NCBI RefSeq assembly: GCF_024448135.1
Contig: NZ_JAMRYX010000026.1
Location: 1 to 49,614, forward strand
Origin: Methylocystis suflitae
Lineage (GTDB): Bacteria; Pseudomonadota; Alphaproteobacteria; Rhizobiales; Beijerinckiaceae
DNA: 49,614 nt
Direction: 5' to 3'
Shown here: positions 1 to 8,981 of the stretch, in pieces
Layout: each line of letters opens with the position of its first letter
Numbering within the stretch: position 1 is the first letter of the stretch
The notes under the pieces: generated by a model
The model's database searches: none
The model's input: only the letters and a program-made list of their open reading frames with translations
What the model was told of the DNA's origin: nothing
Position numbers and translations under genes: made by a program

Positions 1-131
1 AGCGCGCCGATGCCCGCGCCGCCAAGTCCGCCGATCACGGCGCCGCCTGCTGCGCGTTCACCGGGAGTATTGCACGCCGTAAGCGGCGCGGCCGCCGCCA
101 GGGCGGTCGTCAGCAGCAGAACTTTCTTCAT
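1..131 (-). CDS. Glycine-zipper lipoprotein, partial (C-terminus outside window)
   Basis: The reading frame is open to the left edge, so only the first 43 residues are visible. It starts at the ATG complementary to 129-131, with AGGAGA about 5 bases upstream as ribosome binding site. The product begins MKKVLLLTTALAAAAPLTAC, a short signal peptide ending in a lipobox (LTAC), so it is expected to be lipidated on Cys20. The visible mature part is Gly/Ala-rich (GGAVIGGLGGAGIGA), as in small glycine-zipper (YMGG-like/OsmB-like) outer-membrane lipoproteins. It is divergent from ispA. The exact family cannot be fixed from this fragment. Confidence 0.75.
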   Translation of the reverse strand, partial: MKKVLLLTTALAAAAPLTACNTPGERAAGGAVIGGLGGAGIGA

Positions 132-471
132 GCGTTTCTCCTAAGGGTGACGCTGGATCGTCCGCGTCCAGGCGAAGCGGCGCCGGACCAGTCCGTTCAT
201 ATGCGCGTCGCGAAAGTCTGTATGACGCCACGGGCCGACGGCCGCTTGGGTAAGCCGCAAGCCGCATTGGCGTCGGGGCGGAGTTTAATAAAAGCCGTCT
301 GCGATGACTGTCGCAAAAATACAACATCGTGCGAGTTTCAGGCGTTCGCCGCTGAGGAAAAGACCGAAAGCCGACGAGTTTTCGCCATAAAGGAGCGCGC
401 ACGGCGCCCTTGGGGTTGGACCGTAAATTTGCTAGCAGCCACTGTCGTTTGCTTTGAAGGACATCGCTCTC
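132..471. other. Divergent intergenic region between lipoprotein gene and ispA
   Basis: This 340-base gap must hold the promoters of the two divergent genes. I see no convincing gene, RNA or strong inverted repeat in it. Open frames across it lack a ribosome binding site and recognisable protein sequence. Confidence 0.5.
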
Positions 472-1404
472 ATGGATGCAGCCGCATGCGCCGAGGAATT
501 TAGGCGTCGTCTCGACGCCGCCGCCGACGCCGCCGAATCTGCGCTCGACGCGCTGCTCGCGCCTGCGCCGCTTCCCGGCGAGATCGCCCGTCCCGCGCGC
601 CTTCTCGAAGCGATGCGCTATTCTTCACTCGGCGGCGGCAAGCGGCTGCGGCCCTTTCTCGTGATCGAATCCGCGCGACTCTTTGGCGTCGTCGGCGAGG
701 CGGCGCTGCGCACCGCCTGCGCGCTAGAAATGATTCATTGCTATTCGCTCGTCCATGACGACTTGCCGGCGATGGACGATGACGATCTGCGCCGCGGCCG
801 GCCGACGACTCATAAGGCCTTCGACGAGGCGATGGCGATCCTCGCGGGCGACGGGCTCCTGACCTACGCGTTCGATGTCGTCGCCGATCCGAAGACGCAT
901 CAAGACGCTGGCGTGCGCGCGGCGCTGGTGCTCGCTTTGGCCCGCGCGGCAGGGCTTGGCGGGATGGTCGGCGGACAGGCGCTCGACCTTGCCGCTGAAA
1001 CCGCGGCGACGCCGCTCACGCTCGAAGCAACCTTGCAGATGCAGGCGATGAAGACCGGCGCTCTCTTGCGTTTCGCCGTCGACGCCGGAGGCATCCTTGG
1101 CGGCGCTTCAGCGTCGCAGGCGCGTGCGCTGACGCGCTATGGCGAAGCGCTCGGCGCCGCTTTTCAAATTGCTGACGACATTCTTGACGCAGAGGGCGAC
1201 AGCGCTGCGCTTGGCAAGCGCGCGGGCAAAGACGCCGAACGCGGCAAGGCGACTCTTGTCGGCCTTCTCGGTCTCGACGCCGCGCGCGCGCGGCGCGACT
1301 CGCTGGTCGCCGAGGCGACGGCGGCGCTGCGCGAAGCAGGACTGGGAGAGGGAACCGACATTCTGGCGGAGGCCGCCCGTTTCGTCGCCGCGCGGCGCAA
1401 CTGA
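472..1404 (+). CDS. ispA: Farnesyl diphosphate synthase (polyprenyl synthetase)
   Basis: Condenses IPP with DMAPP/GPP to farnesyl diphosphate in the cytoplasm, feeding quinones, undecaprenyl phosphate and hopanoids. The first Asp-rich motif (HDDLPAMDDDDLRRGRPT) and the second (DDILD) are both intact, as are the GGGKRLRP substrate motif near the N-terminus and GQALDL in the middle. The length of 310 residues is normal. I chose the ATG at 472 because GAAGGA lies about 10 bases before it; a TTG at 454 would add six residues but has no ribosome binding site. It is followed 11 bases later by a codirectional DUF1345 gene, so the two may be cotranscribed. Confidence 0.93.
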   Translation: MDAAACAEEFRRRLDAAADAAESALDALLAPAPLPGEIARPARLLEAMRYSSLGGGKRLRPFLVIESARLFGVVGEAALRTACALEMIHCYSLVHDDLPAMDDDDLRRGRPTTHKAFDEAMAILAGDGLLTYAFDVVADPKTHQDAGVRAALVLALARAAGLGGMVGGQALDLAAETAATPLTLEATLQMQAMKTGALLRFAVDAGGILGGASASQARALTRYGEALGAAFQIADDILDAEGDSAALGKRAGKDAERGKATLVGLLGLDAARARRDSLVAEATAALREAGLGEGTDILAEAARFVAARRN

Positions 1405-1415
1405 GGAATCGCGCG

Positions 1416-2129
1416 ATGTCACGACAAGGAGTAAGGAGCCGGCCGCGCGCCTCGGCCATTCTGGCGCCGTTTCGTGTTATTCGCGCGCGCCCGCAGCTCT
1501 TTCTCAGTCTCGCGCTCGGTCTCCTGGTCGGATTTATTCTGCCGCAGGCGATGCAGCCGGTCGCACGCGCGCTCGTCGCATGGAACGTGGTCGCGCTGTG
1601 CTATTTTGCGCTCGACTACCTGCTCGTCGCCGGCGCCACTCATGAAACAATTCGCGAGCGCGCCCAAATTCTCGACGAAGGCCGCGTCGTGATGCTGTTG
1701 CTGACCACGGCGATCGCCACCGCCTCATTTGGAGCGGTGGTCATCGAGCTTGGTTCAGTGAAGTCGATGGAAGGCTGGGAAAAGGGCGCCGCGATTGCGC
1801 TCACCATCATCACGGTGCTGAATTCCTGGCTGTTCCTGCACCTGACCTTCGCCTTTCATTATGCGCATGAATTCTATTTCGAGGAAGAGCACGACTCGCA
1901 AGAGCCGCCCGCCGCAAGAGGCGGACTGCATTTTCCCAACACCAGGATGCCGCAATACGTCGACTTCCTGTATTTTTCCTACGTTATCGGCGTCGCCTTT
2001 CAGACCGCCGACATCGAAACCTGCTCGTCGCCGATGAGACTGCTCGTGGCGATCCATGGCATCGTCGCCTTCTTCTACAACACCACGATCCTCGCGCTGA
2101 TGGTAAACGTCGCCAGCCAACTGGTCTGA
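1416..2129 (+). CDS. DUF1345 family inner-membrane protein
   Basis: A 237-residue integral membrane protein of the DUF1345 family, which has no established function. Hydrophobic segments are visible at about residues 28-45, 50-70, 90-112, 125-148, 185-200 and 210-235. The middle contains a charged, acidic stretch (EFYFEEEHD) and the family-like segment MPQYVDFLYFSYVIGVAFQTAD. It starts 11 bases after ispA and ends 7 bases before the next permease gene, so the three form a tight codirectional set. No link to isoprenoid synthesis can be shown; the arrangement may only reflect compact packing. Confidence 0.8.
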   Translation: MSRQGVRSRPRASAILAPFRVIRARPQLFLSLALGLLVGFILPQAMQPVARALVAWNVVALCYFALDYLLVAGATHETIRERAQILDEGRVVMLLLTTAIATASFGAVVIELGSVKSMEGWEKGAAIALTIITVLNSWLFLHLTFAFHYAHEFYFEEEHDSQEPPAARGGLHFPNTRMPQYVDFLYFSYVIGVAFQTADIETCSSPMRLLVAIHGIVAFFYNTTILALMVNVASQLV

Positions 2130-2136
2130 AGAAAAC

Positions 2137-3441
2137 ATGCATGACGTGGCGATCGATCTTAAAGGCGAAGCGGCGCGGCTGCGGGCGATATTGATCGGCT
2201 CGGTCGGCAACCTCGTCGAATGGTACGACTTTTACGTCTATTCGGCCTTTTCGCTTTACTTCGTCGACTCGTTCTTTCCTGGCGAAGATCCCCTCGCGCA
2301 GATGATGTCGGCCTCCGGCGTCTTTGCGCTGGGCTTCTTGATGCGGCCGATCGGCGCCTATGTCTTCGGCCGGATCGGGGACGGGCGCGGCCGACGCGCC
2401 GCGCTGATGCTCTCGGTGCTGCTGATGTGTCTGGGCTCGCTGCTCATCGCGCTCGCGCCGACCTATGCGACGATCGGCGTCGGCGCGCCGGCGACGCTGC
2501 TCCTGGCGCGCCTCGTTCAGGGCGTCAGTCTTGGCGGCGAATATGGTTCGAGCGCGACCTATCTCGCCGAGATGGCGCATCCCGAGCGCCGCGGTTTCTA
2601 TTCGAGCTTTCAATATGTGACGATGATCGCCGGCCAATTGCTGGCGCTTTGCGTGCTGCTCATTTTGCAGAATGTCGCGCTCGACGCTCAGGCGCTGCGC
2701 GACTGGGGCTGGCGCATCCCGTTCGCCTTCGGCGCGCTGCTCGCGATCGTGGCGCTTGTCATGCGCCGCGACCTTGTCGAGACGCCCGCCTTCAAAGCCT
2801 CCCGCGCCGAACGGCGGCGCGGATCTCTCAGCGCGCTCCTCGCGCATAAGCGCGAGACGGCGACGGTCGTTGGACTGACGCTCGGCGGCACCATCGCCTT
2901 CTATGTCTATACGACCTACATGCAAAAATTCTTGAAGCTCTCCGTCGGGCTGAGCGACGCTGAGACGACGTGGATCGCGGCCGGCTCGCTTCTCTTCGCG
3001 CTCTGTCTTCAACCGATCTACGGCGCCTTGTCGGACCGCGTCGGCCGTCGGCCGATGCTGATCGCCTTCGGCGTGCTGGGAACGATCTTCACCGCGCCTC
3101 TATTGTCAGCCATTCAGAATGCGCGCTCCGCATGGATCGCCTTTGCGCTCATCTGCTGCGCTTGGCTGATCGTCGCGCTCTATACGTCGATCAACGCCGT
3201 CGTGAAGGCCGAACTCTTTCCGGCGGCGATCCGCGTTACCGGCGTGGCTTTGCCGTATGCGGCGACGGTGTCGCTCTTTGGCGGTTCGGCGGAATATGTC
3301 GCGCTCTGGTTCAAGGCGCATGGGCATGAGAGTTGGTTCTTCTACTATGCGAGCGCGGCGATTTTCATCTCGCTCATCGTCTATGCGACGATGCCGGACA
3401 CGAAGACGAGTTCGCGCATTGAGCGGGACGAAGAAATTTAG
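2137..3441 (+). CDS. MFS metabolite:H+ symporter, alpha-ketoglutarate permease-like
   Basis: A 434-residue major facilitator of the metabolite:H+ symporter (KgtP/ProP-like) family with about 12 membrane segments. The N-terminal family signature GNLVEWYDFYVYS is present, followed by the loop 2-3 motif GRIGDGRGRRAAL and the loop 4 region VQGVSLGGEYGSSATYLAE. The second half repeats the A-motif as GALSDRVGRRPML. Substrate is probably a dicarboxylate or related organic acid, but that is inferred from family only. The start ATG at 2137 follows GAAGAAAAC just after the stop of the DUF1345 gene. Confidence 0.88.
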   Translation: MHDVAIDLKGEAARLRAILIGSVGNLVEWYDFYVYSAFSLYFVDSFFPGEDPLAQMMSASGVFALGFLMRPIGAYVFGRIGDGRGRRAALMLSVLLMCLGSLLIALAPTYATIGVGAPATLLLARLVQGVSLGGEYGSSATYLAEMAHPERRGFYSSFQYVTMIAGQLLALCVLLILQNVALDAQALRDWGWRIPFAFGALLAIVALVMRRDLVETPAFKASRAERRRGSLSALLAHKRETATVVGLTLGGTIAFYVYTTYMQKFLKLSVGLSDAETTWIAAGSLLFALCLQPIYGALSDRVGRRPMLIAFGVLGTIFTAPLLSAIQNARSAWIAFALICCAWLIVALYTSINAVVKAELFPAAIRVTGVALPYAATVSLFGGSAEYVALWFKAHGHESWFFYYASAAIFISLIVYATMPDTKTSSRIERDEEI

Positions 3442-3466
3442 CGTGATCTAAAAATATCGGACCGAA

Positions 3467-3575
3467 TGTCATTCCCGATGCGCGCTTTGCGCGCGATCTG
3501 GAAGCCAGAGCCCCAACAAGTCTCGTAGAGTTTGCTCTGGATTCCCGGTCAGGCTGCCGCCTGCCGGGAATGACA
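3467..3575. repeat. Intergenic palindromic repeat element
   Basis: A 109-base element bounded by perfect 11-base inverted ends, TGTCATTCCCG at 3467-3477 and CGGGAATGACA at 3565-3575. Inside are further stems: GCGCGC/GCGCGC around 3480-3494 and ATTCCCGG/CCGGGAAT at 3541-3548 and 3564-3571. This is the pattern of dispersed intergenic repeats common in alphaproteobacterial genomes. It lies just after the permease gene and may act as a transcript end or processing site, which is inference. Confidence 0.75.
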
Positions 3576-3625
3576 CGTCACTCTGAGCAGCATTCTGAAG
3601 CAGTCATATCTGGAGGAGAGCCGTG

Positions 3626-3691
3626 ATGCGTTACGCGGTCGTGATCGAAAAGGCGGGCGATAATTATTCAGCCATGTGCCTCAGATCCTGA
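3626..3691 (+). pseudogene. Truncated HicB antitoxin remnant
   Basis: A 21-codon frame beginning MRYAVVIEKAGDNYSAMCLRS before a stop. The first 16 residues match the start of HicB-family antitoxins (MRYAVVIEKA.NNYSAY). A good ribosome binding site, GGAGGAGAG, lies just upstream. The remaining 50 or more residues of a HicB are missing and no HicA follows on this strand, so it is taken as a relic. A different, complete HicA/HicB-like pair lies on the other strand 70 bases further on. Confidence 0.6.
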
Positions 3692-3761
3692 AGCAGGCAG
3701 GTTCGGCCTTGGTCTGCGCAATCATTTCCGTATGAAATGAAGACCGACTCAGCGTGATCGT

Positions 3762-3950
3762 TCAAAACGCCTTTTTCAGTCCCGCCTGACGCAAAAAAGC
3801 ATTGGCCGTATGGCGGCCGCGAACCGCGAAATTTCGTCCGGTGACGGGACTACGCCAAATTTCGTGACTTCCCTTTCCCTGGCGCACCATGATGCATCCT
3901 GCGGCGCGCAATAAATCGCGCAAGGGACGATCGAACTGCGGCGCCATCAC
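3762..3950 (-). CDS. HicA-like mRNA interferase toxin
   Basis: A 62-residue basic protein with the HicA fold signature: an N-terminal helix (RPLRDLLRAAGCIMVRQ), the GKGSHEIW segment carrying the catalytic His, and the C-terminal HTANAFLRQAGL. HicA toxins bind double-stranded RNA and cleave mRNA. The start codon overlaps the stop of the upstream antitoxin gene (ATGA), the usual coupling of a type II toxin-antitoxin pair. Two adjacent Met codons are possible starts. The module sits directly downstream of rpoD on the same strand. Confidence 0.85.
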   Translation of the reverse strand: MMAPQFDRPLRDLLRAAGCIMVRQGKGSHEIWRSPVTGRNFAVRGRHTANAFLRQAGLKKAF

Positions 3951-4186
3951 GCGACCGCCCGTTCAACCTCGCGCAGCGCGGAAATCTGCAAATATACCGA
4001 TGCCGGGTCGACGCCGGGATGATTGTCCGCCAGCAAGTCGAGCGTCATGGCCGATATCTTCACGACTAGTTCGTCGAGCGTTGGAGCGTCGGCCGCCGCC
4101 GGAATTTCATCGCAATGGCCACTCCAGACCGAAGCCGCGTCATCCCATGCCGCGGAAATCGTGAAAATGACCGGTTTCGTTGTCAT
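3947..4186 (-). CDS. HicB/DUF1902-like antitoxin
   Basis: A 79-residue acidic protein beginning MTTKPVIFTISAAWDDAASVWSG, as in DUF1902 and partial HicB antitoxins: beta-strands followed by the helix DAPTLDELVVKISAMTLDLL. It presumably neutralises the HicA-like protein encoded next to it. The ATG at 4186 is preferred; an upstream ATG at 4216 would overlap the rpoD stop. The gap to the rpoD stop is only about 27 bases, so the pair may be transcribed with rpoD. No separate DNA-binding domain is seen. Confidence 0.8.
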   Translation of the reverse strand: MTTKPVIFTISAAWDDAASVWSGHCDEIPAAADAPTLDELVVKISAMTLDLLADNHPGVDPASVYLQISALREVERAVA

Positions 4187-4212
4187 CCCTTGCTTCTCCG
4201 CCGCGCGTCGCG

Positions 4213-6228
4213 TCAATTATCCAGGAAGCTCCGCAGTTTCCGGCTCCTTGACGGATGCTTCAGCTTCCGCAGCGCCTTCGCCTCGATCTGACGGATGCGC
4301 TCGCGCGTCACCGAGAACTGCTGGCCGACTTCTTCCAGCGTGTGGTCGGTGTTCATGCCGATGCCAAAGCGCATGCGCAGCACGCGTTCCTCGCGCGGCG
4401 TCAGCGAGGAGAGAACGCGCGTCGTCGTCTCGCGCAGATTCGACTGGATCGCCGCCTCGATCGGCAGCACGGCGTTCTTGTCCTCGATGAAATCCCCAAG
4501 ATGCGAATCTTCCTCATCGCCAATTGGCGTCTCGAGCGAGATCGGCTCTTTGGCGATTTTGAGAACTTTGCGCACTTTCTCGAGCGGCATGGCGAGCTTT
4601 TCGGAAAGTTCCTCGGGCGTCGGCTCGCGTCCGATCTCATGCAGCATCTGGCGCGAGGTGCGCACGATCTTGTTGATCGTCTCGATCATATGCACGGGAA
4701 TGCGGATCGTGCGCGCCTGGTCGGCGATCGAGCGGGTGATCGCCTGGCGAATCCACCATGTCGCATAGGTGGAGAATTTATAGCCGCGGCGATATTCGAA
4801 TTTATCGACGGCCTTCATCAGACCGATGTTGCCTTCCTGGATGAGGTCGAGGAATTGCAGGCCGCGATTGGTGTATTTCTTGGCGATGGAGATCACGAGA
4901 CGCAGATTCGCCTCGACCATTTCCTTTTTCGCCTGCCGGGCTTCGCGCTCGCCCTTTTGCACCATATGCACGATCTTGCGGAACTCGGAGATTTCCAGTC
5001 CCGTCTCGGTCGCAAGCGCATGAATGTCGGCGCGCAGATCCTTGATGCGATCCTTATCCGCCGCGACGAATTCCCTCCAGCCCTTGGAGCCGAGCTTGGC
5101 GACGCGCATGACCCATTTGGGATCGAGTTCCGAGCCGTGGAACTTGTCGATGAAATCTTCGCGCATCACGCCGTGGCTGTCGGCGAGCCGCAGGAGCTTC
5201 GTCTCATAGCCGATGAGTCGCTTGTTGATGTCGTAAAGCTGTTCAACCAGCGCTTCGATGCGGTTCTGGTTCAGCGACAGCGATTTGACGTCGGCGACGA
5301 TTTCCTTCTTGAGCGTCTTGTATTTGCGCTCCTGAGCGGGCGTCAGGGTCTCGTTCTTGAGCTTGTTCTCGACGTTTTGATCCTGAAGTCGGCGCAGCTT
5401 CTTATAGGCGTCGGCGATGCGCGCGAAGGTTTCGAGGACTTTCGGCTTCAGCTCCAATTCCATTGCGGACAGCGACACGGAGTTTTCCATGTCGTCTTCT
5501 TCCTCGAATGTTTCTTCGGCGGGCGGGACGTCCTCCTGCAGCCCGGCGGGAGGGGTGCGCGGCGCCGTCGCCGGCGCCAGGTCGGCCGCAGGCGCCGACT
5601 CAGCGGTCTTTGCCGCCTTGCCCTCGGGGCCGGCGTAAGTCGCCTCGAGATCGATGATGTCGCGCAGCAAGACCTTGCCAGCTTCCAACTCCTCGCGCCA
5701 GATGATGATCGCCTGGAAGGTCAGCGGGCTCTCGCAGAGCCCGGCGATCATCGCCTCGCGCCCGGCCTCGATGCGCTTGGCGATGGCGATTTCGCCTTCT
5801 CGCGACAGAAGTTCGACCGAGCCCATCTCGCGCAGATACATGCGCACGGGGTCGTCGGTGCGATCGGCGGGTTCCGACGTGCGCGTCGCCACCGCGGTCG
5901 CGCGCGGGCTCTCGACGAGTTCGCCGCCTTCGGGTTCTTCCTCTTCGGCGGCTTGTTCCTCAGCCTCGACGTCGTCCGGATCGTCGCCTTCGGAGACGGT
6001 GATGCCCATTTCCGAGAGCATCGCGTAGACGTCCTCGATCTGATCCGACGACACTTCCTCGGACGGCAGCACCGCGTTCAGTTCGGCATAGGTGACGAAG
6101 CCGCGTTTTTTCGCGAGCTTGATCATCCGCTTGACGGCGGCGTCGTTGAGATCGAGAAGCGGTCCGTCGGAAGCCTCCGTCGCCGCTACGGTTTCGTTCT
6201 CGACCTTAGTTTCGTCTTTCTTCGCCAT
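4213..6228 (-). CDS. rpoD: RNA polymerase sigma factor RpoD (sigma-70)
   Basis: The primary sigma factor, 671 residues. Region 1.1 is at the N-terminus ([20 protein letters not shown]), region 1.2 at [16 protein letters not shown], and the acidic non-conserved region lies between. Region 2 is intact ([21 protein letters not shown], then [18 protein letters not shown]), region 3 follows ([13 protein letters not shown]), and region 4.2 ends the protein ([20 protein letters not shown]). The start is taken at the ATG at 6228 (MAKKDE); a second in-frame ATG lies two codons upstream. It follows dnaG on the same strand after about 200 bases, the classical macromolecular-synthesis arrangement. Confidence 0.96.
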   Translation of the reverse strand: MAKKDETKVENETVAATEASDGPLLDLNDAAVKRMIKLAKKRGFVTYAELNAVLPSEEVSSDQIEDVYAMLSEMGITVSEGDDPDDVEAEEQAAEEEEPEGGELVESPRATAVATRTSEPADRTDDPVRMYLREMGSVELLSREGEIAIAKRIEAGREAMIAGLCESPLTFQAIIIWREELEAGKVLLRDIIDLEATYAGPEGKAAKTAESAPAADLAPATAPRTPPAGLQEDVPPAEETFEEEDDMENSVSLSAMELELKPKVLETFARIADAYKKLRRLQDQNVENKLKNETLTPAQERKYKTLKKEIVADVKSLSLNQNRIEALVEQLYDINKRLIGYETKLLRLADSHGVMREDFIDKFHGSELDPKWVMRVAKLGSKGWREFVAADKDRIKDLRADIHALATETGLEISEFRKIVHMVQKGEREARQAKKEMVEANLRLVISIAKKYTNRGLQFLDLIQEGNIGLMKAVDKFEYRRGYKFSTYATWWIRQAITRSIADQARTIRIPVHMIETINKIVRTSRQMLHEIGREPTPEELSEKLAMPLEKVRKVLKIAKEPISLETPIGDEEDSHLGDFIEDKNAVLPIEAAIQSNLRETTTRVLSSLTPREERVLRMRFGIGMNTDHTLEEVGQQFSVTRERIRQIEAKALRKLKHPSRSRKLRSFLDN

Positions 6229-6301
6229 CCACAAGCTCCAAACGCCTCGCCCCGGATCGGCTCCCCGAACCAGGCAAGGCGCAAGTTTTCCAAAAATAGC
6301 C

Positions 6302-6320
6302 AGAGAGGCCGGCCCTCTCT
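6302..6320. other. Inverted repeat in the dnaG-rpoD gap
   Basis: AGAGAGG and CCTCTCT flank a CCGGC centre, giving a strong stem in the 198-base gap between dnaG and rpoD. It could be a processing or attenuation site between the two genes. There is no T-run, so a simple terminator is unlikely. Confidence 0.4.
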
Positions 6321-6426
6321 ACGCCAAAGCGCGGCAAGCGGACGAAAAGCCCGGCCGACCGCACCAAACCCTCGCACCGCCCGCTAGCGGCGCGCTTTCC
6401 GTCCCCTCTTCACCCCCGCGCTGACT

Positions 6427-8331
6427 TCACAAGTTCCGCGACGGCCGGCCGGAAAGCGATCCATATCCTTCCACCGCTGCTTCTGCGCCATCTAGCGCCG
6501 ACAACTGAGTCTGAATATCCTTCAGTCGCGCATTATTCCGCTCGTTGGGGTTCTCGGCTAGCAGAGCTTGCACCGCGCGCAACTCTCTATTTAACGCCAA
6601 TGATCTGCGATGCAAGGCGAAAGCCTGTCGCAGGCTCTCGCCGGCGTCCGCCGCCGCAGCCTCGGGGCGCACGCTCCAGAGCGTCGAATGGGCGGCCATC
6701 GCCTCGAGCCGCGCGACCGTCCGCGCAAGTCCAAGCGACGCCAAAAACGGGTGAAGCTCAAGCTTCTCGCCCGCGCTGCTTTCCGCGAATCGCAAGAGCG
6801 CATCGCGCAAGTCGCGCGCCTCGGCGGACTCAAGATCAAGCGTCGCCAGATCCTCCGCACGGGAGTCGATGAGATCTGGATGATTAATGAGAATCAAAAG
6901 GATAAGCGCCTCGCGCGGCGCAATCCCTGACTTGACGCCGCGAAACAGCGGCGAATTCGCCAGGTCTGGACCAATGGTCATGGGGCCCTCGTCGGAAGCG
7001 CGCCGGCGACCGCTCGCGCCGCGCCGCGCGGCGTCTGGGCGTCGAAACTGCCCGCGCCGGTCGCGGCTGAAGAGGCGGTCCAGCCGCTGCGCCAGCTCCT
7101 GGAGGTAATGACGTCGCAGATCGTCGTCGCCAATCTGACCGACGATCTCGCGCAGCCGCCGCTCGAGCGCCGCGCGGCGCTCCGGCGTGTCGAGCGTCGC
7201 CGCGTCGGTCTCGCGCATCCACAGAAGATCGACGAGCGGCAGCGGGTGGTTCAGAGCTTCCGCAAGCGCCTCCGCCCCGCTTGAGCGCAGCAGTTCGTCA
7301 GGATCCTGGCCGTCCGGCAGAAGGACGAATCGCAGCGATCGCCCGGGGCCAATCAGCGGCAGCGCCGTATCGACCGCGCGAAAGGCCGCTTTCAAGCCGG
7401 CCTTATCGCCGTCGAAGCAGAGGATCGGCTCCTCGGCCAGGCGCCAGAGCAGGGCGCATTGTTCGGGAGTCAACGCCGTGCCAAGGGGGGCGACGGCGTT
7501 AGGGAAGCCCGCGGCGGCCAGCGCGATGACGTCGACATAGCCCTCGACGGCGATCACCGCGCCGGTTTCATGGGCGGCCTTGCGGGCGTTATGCAGATTG
7601 TAGAGCGTCGCGCCCTTGTGAAAGAGCGGCGTCTCGGGGGAGTTCAGATATTTCGCCTGGGCGTCGGCCTCCAGCGCGCGTCCGCCAAAGGCGATGACCC
7701 GTCCGGCGCGGTCGCAGATCGGGAACATCACCCGATTGCGGAACCTATCGTAGGGAACCGCGATATCTTCGCCATGGACGAGCAGGCCCGCCTCGATCAT
7801 CGTTTCAACGCTTGCGCCCTTGGCGGCGAGGTGATCGCGCAGCGCATGACGCTCTGGCGGCGCAAAACCCAAGCGAAATTTTTCGCGCGCGGCTAAGGAA
7901 ATCTGTCTGCGGTCGAGATAGGCGCGCGCTTCGCGACCCGCGGCGCCGGCGAGCTGCTTTTCGAAAAAGACCGCCGCCGCCTCAAGCGCCTCGTCAAGCG
8001 TCGCGCGCCGCTGGTCCTGTTCCTGCTGCTCTTTGGTCTCGACTGGCAGGGGGAGCCCCGCGAGCGCCGCCAGTCGCTCCACCGCCTCGGGGAACGAGAG
8101 CCCCTCCGTCTCCATGACAAAATCGAAAATGTTGCCGTTCTTCCCCGCGGAGAAGTCGAACCAGCGCATCTTCTGGTCGTTGACGTAAAAGGAGGGGGTC
8201 TTTTCGGCGTTGAAGGGCGACAGGCCTCGCCACTCCCGGCCTTCCTTCCGAAGCTTCACCTTCTGGCGCACGACCTCGGAGACGGGCAGGCGCGCCCGTA
8301 TCTCGTCGAGGAAGGATGGGGAAAAGCGCAT
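6427..8331 (-). CDS. dnaG: DNA primase DnaG
   Basis: Synthesises RNA primers at the replication fork with DnaB. The 634-residue protein shows the N-terminal primase domain (RFSPSFLDEIRARLPVSEVV), the EKTPSF motif, the TOPRIM core (VIAVEGYVDVIAL and ILCFDGDKAGLKAA) and a C-terminal helicase-binding region from about residue 450. The zinc-binding positions are replaced: the usual CPFH is SPFN, and the second Cys pair is also absent (WFDFSAGKNGNIFDF). I recall similar losses in other alphaproteobacterial primases, so this is probably lineage-typical. It lies 98 bases after the RES toxin gene. Confidence 0.95.
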   Translation of the reverse strand: MRFSPSFLDEIRARLPVSEVVRQKVKLRKEGREWRGLSPFNAEKTPSFYVNDQKMRWFDFSAGKNGNIFDFVMETEGLSFPEAVERLAALAGLPLPVETKEQQEQDQRRATLDEALEAAAVFFEKQLAGAAGREARAYLDRRQISLAAREKFRLGFAPPERHALRDHLAAKGASVETMIEAGLLVHGEDIAVPYDRFRNRVMFPICDRAGRVIAFGGRALEADAQAKYLNSPETPLFHKGATLYNLHNARKAAHETGAVIAVEGYVDVIALAAAGFPNAVAPLGTALTPEQCALLWRLAEEPILCFDGDKAGLKAAFRAVDTALPLIGPGRSLRFVLLPDGQDPDELLRSSGAEALAEALNHPLPLVDLLWMRETDAATLDTPERRAALERRLREIVGQIGDDDLRRHYLQELAQRLDRLFSRDRRGQFRRPDAARRGASGRRRASDEGPMTIGPDLANSPLFRGVKSGIAPREALILLILINHPDLIDSRAEDLATLDLESAEARDLRDALLRFAESSAGEKLELHPFLASLGLARTVARLEAMAAHSTLWSVRPEAAAADAGESLRQAFALHRRSLALNRELRAVQALLAENPNERNNARLKDIQTQLSALDGAEAAVEGYGSLSGRPSRNL

Positions 8332-8429
8332 CGTGGTTGCGAACCTCTGAAAGAAGCATTCATCTTAGCGCAATGCGCACGGGAGACCGCGTATTTGCCC
8401 CGCTATCCACTTCGGATAGCAGTTTGCCC

Positions 8430-8981
8430 TCACTTTCTGCTCATACGCCTCCAAGCGCCCCAATCGATAGATTCGCCCTCAGTTTCGATAAGCGTGATCC
8501 CGCCTGACGCAATGCGGTCGGTAAAAAGTACCGCGTTTAGGCAATCCCAGCGGGCGCTCGGCGCGACGAGCCCGTCGAAACCCAAAAAATAGGCGGCGTC
8601 TGCGATCGCTTGCGTTTTCGTGTAATCGCGTTCGCGGTAGCGCTTAACGTCCACGCCGAGCTTGGCGAGAGTCGGTAGATCGGCGAGCCGCAGCGTCGCC
8701 TTGGCGTCGATCGCCAATCTGTGCACGAAGGAGCGAATTTTCGAAGGAAACACGGGTTGTAAGTTCAACAGCGCATGGATTTCCGCGAGCGCCCCCTCGC
8801 GCTCGAGCGATGTGTAGAGAACGTCGAAGTTCCCATCGCACCAGCGACTGCGCGTCGCGGCTCCAAGAGTCGGCTCACGCCCTTCTCGCGCCACGCGCCA
8901 AACAGGCTGCGCGAAAGGCTTCCGCTTGAAAGCGTCGATCGCGTCGAGAAGGTCAAGATCGCGAGCGCGACGTTCGGTCAT
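8430..8981 (-). CDS. RES-domain toxin of a type II toxin-antitoxin system
   Basis: A 183-residue RES-family protein. The early VWRVAR segment and the conserved Arg and Glu positions (RWCDGNFDVLYTS, LEREGALAEIHALL) are present, followed by YTKTQAIADAAYFLGFDGLVAPSAR and a C-terminal Asn region. RES toxins degrade NAD+ in the cytoplasm, by phosphorolysis or glycohydrolysis, and cause growth arrest. The start codon abuts the antitoxin stop (TAAATG), so the genes are translationally coupled. It is immediately upstream of dnaG. Confidence 0.88.
   Translation of the reverse strand: MTERRARDLDLLDAIDAFKRKPFAQPVWRVAREGREPTLGAATRSRWCDGNFDVLYTSLEREGALAEIHALLNLQPVFPSKIRSFVHRLAIDAKATLRLADLPTLAKLGVDVKRYRERDYTKTQAIADAAYFLGFDGLVAPSARWDCLNAVLFTDRIASGGITLIETEGESIDWGAWRRMSRK

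Noticed and set aside
4255..6387. A 710-codon open frame antisense to rpoD
   Set aside because: It mirrors the rpoD coding sequence, shows no protein family features, and is the usual artefact of GC-rich codon use.
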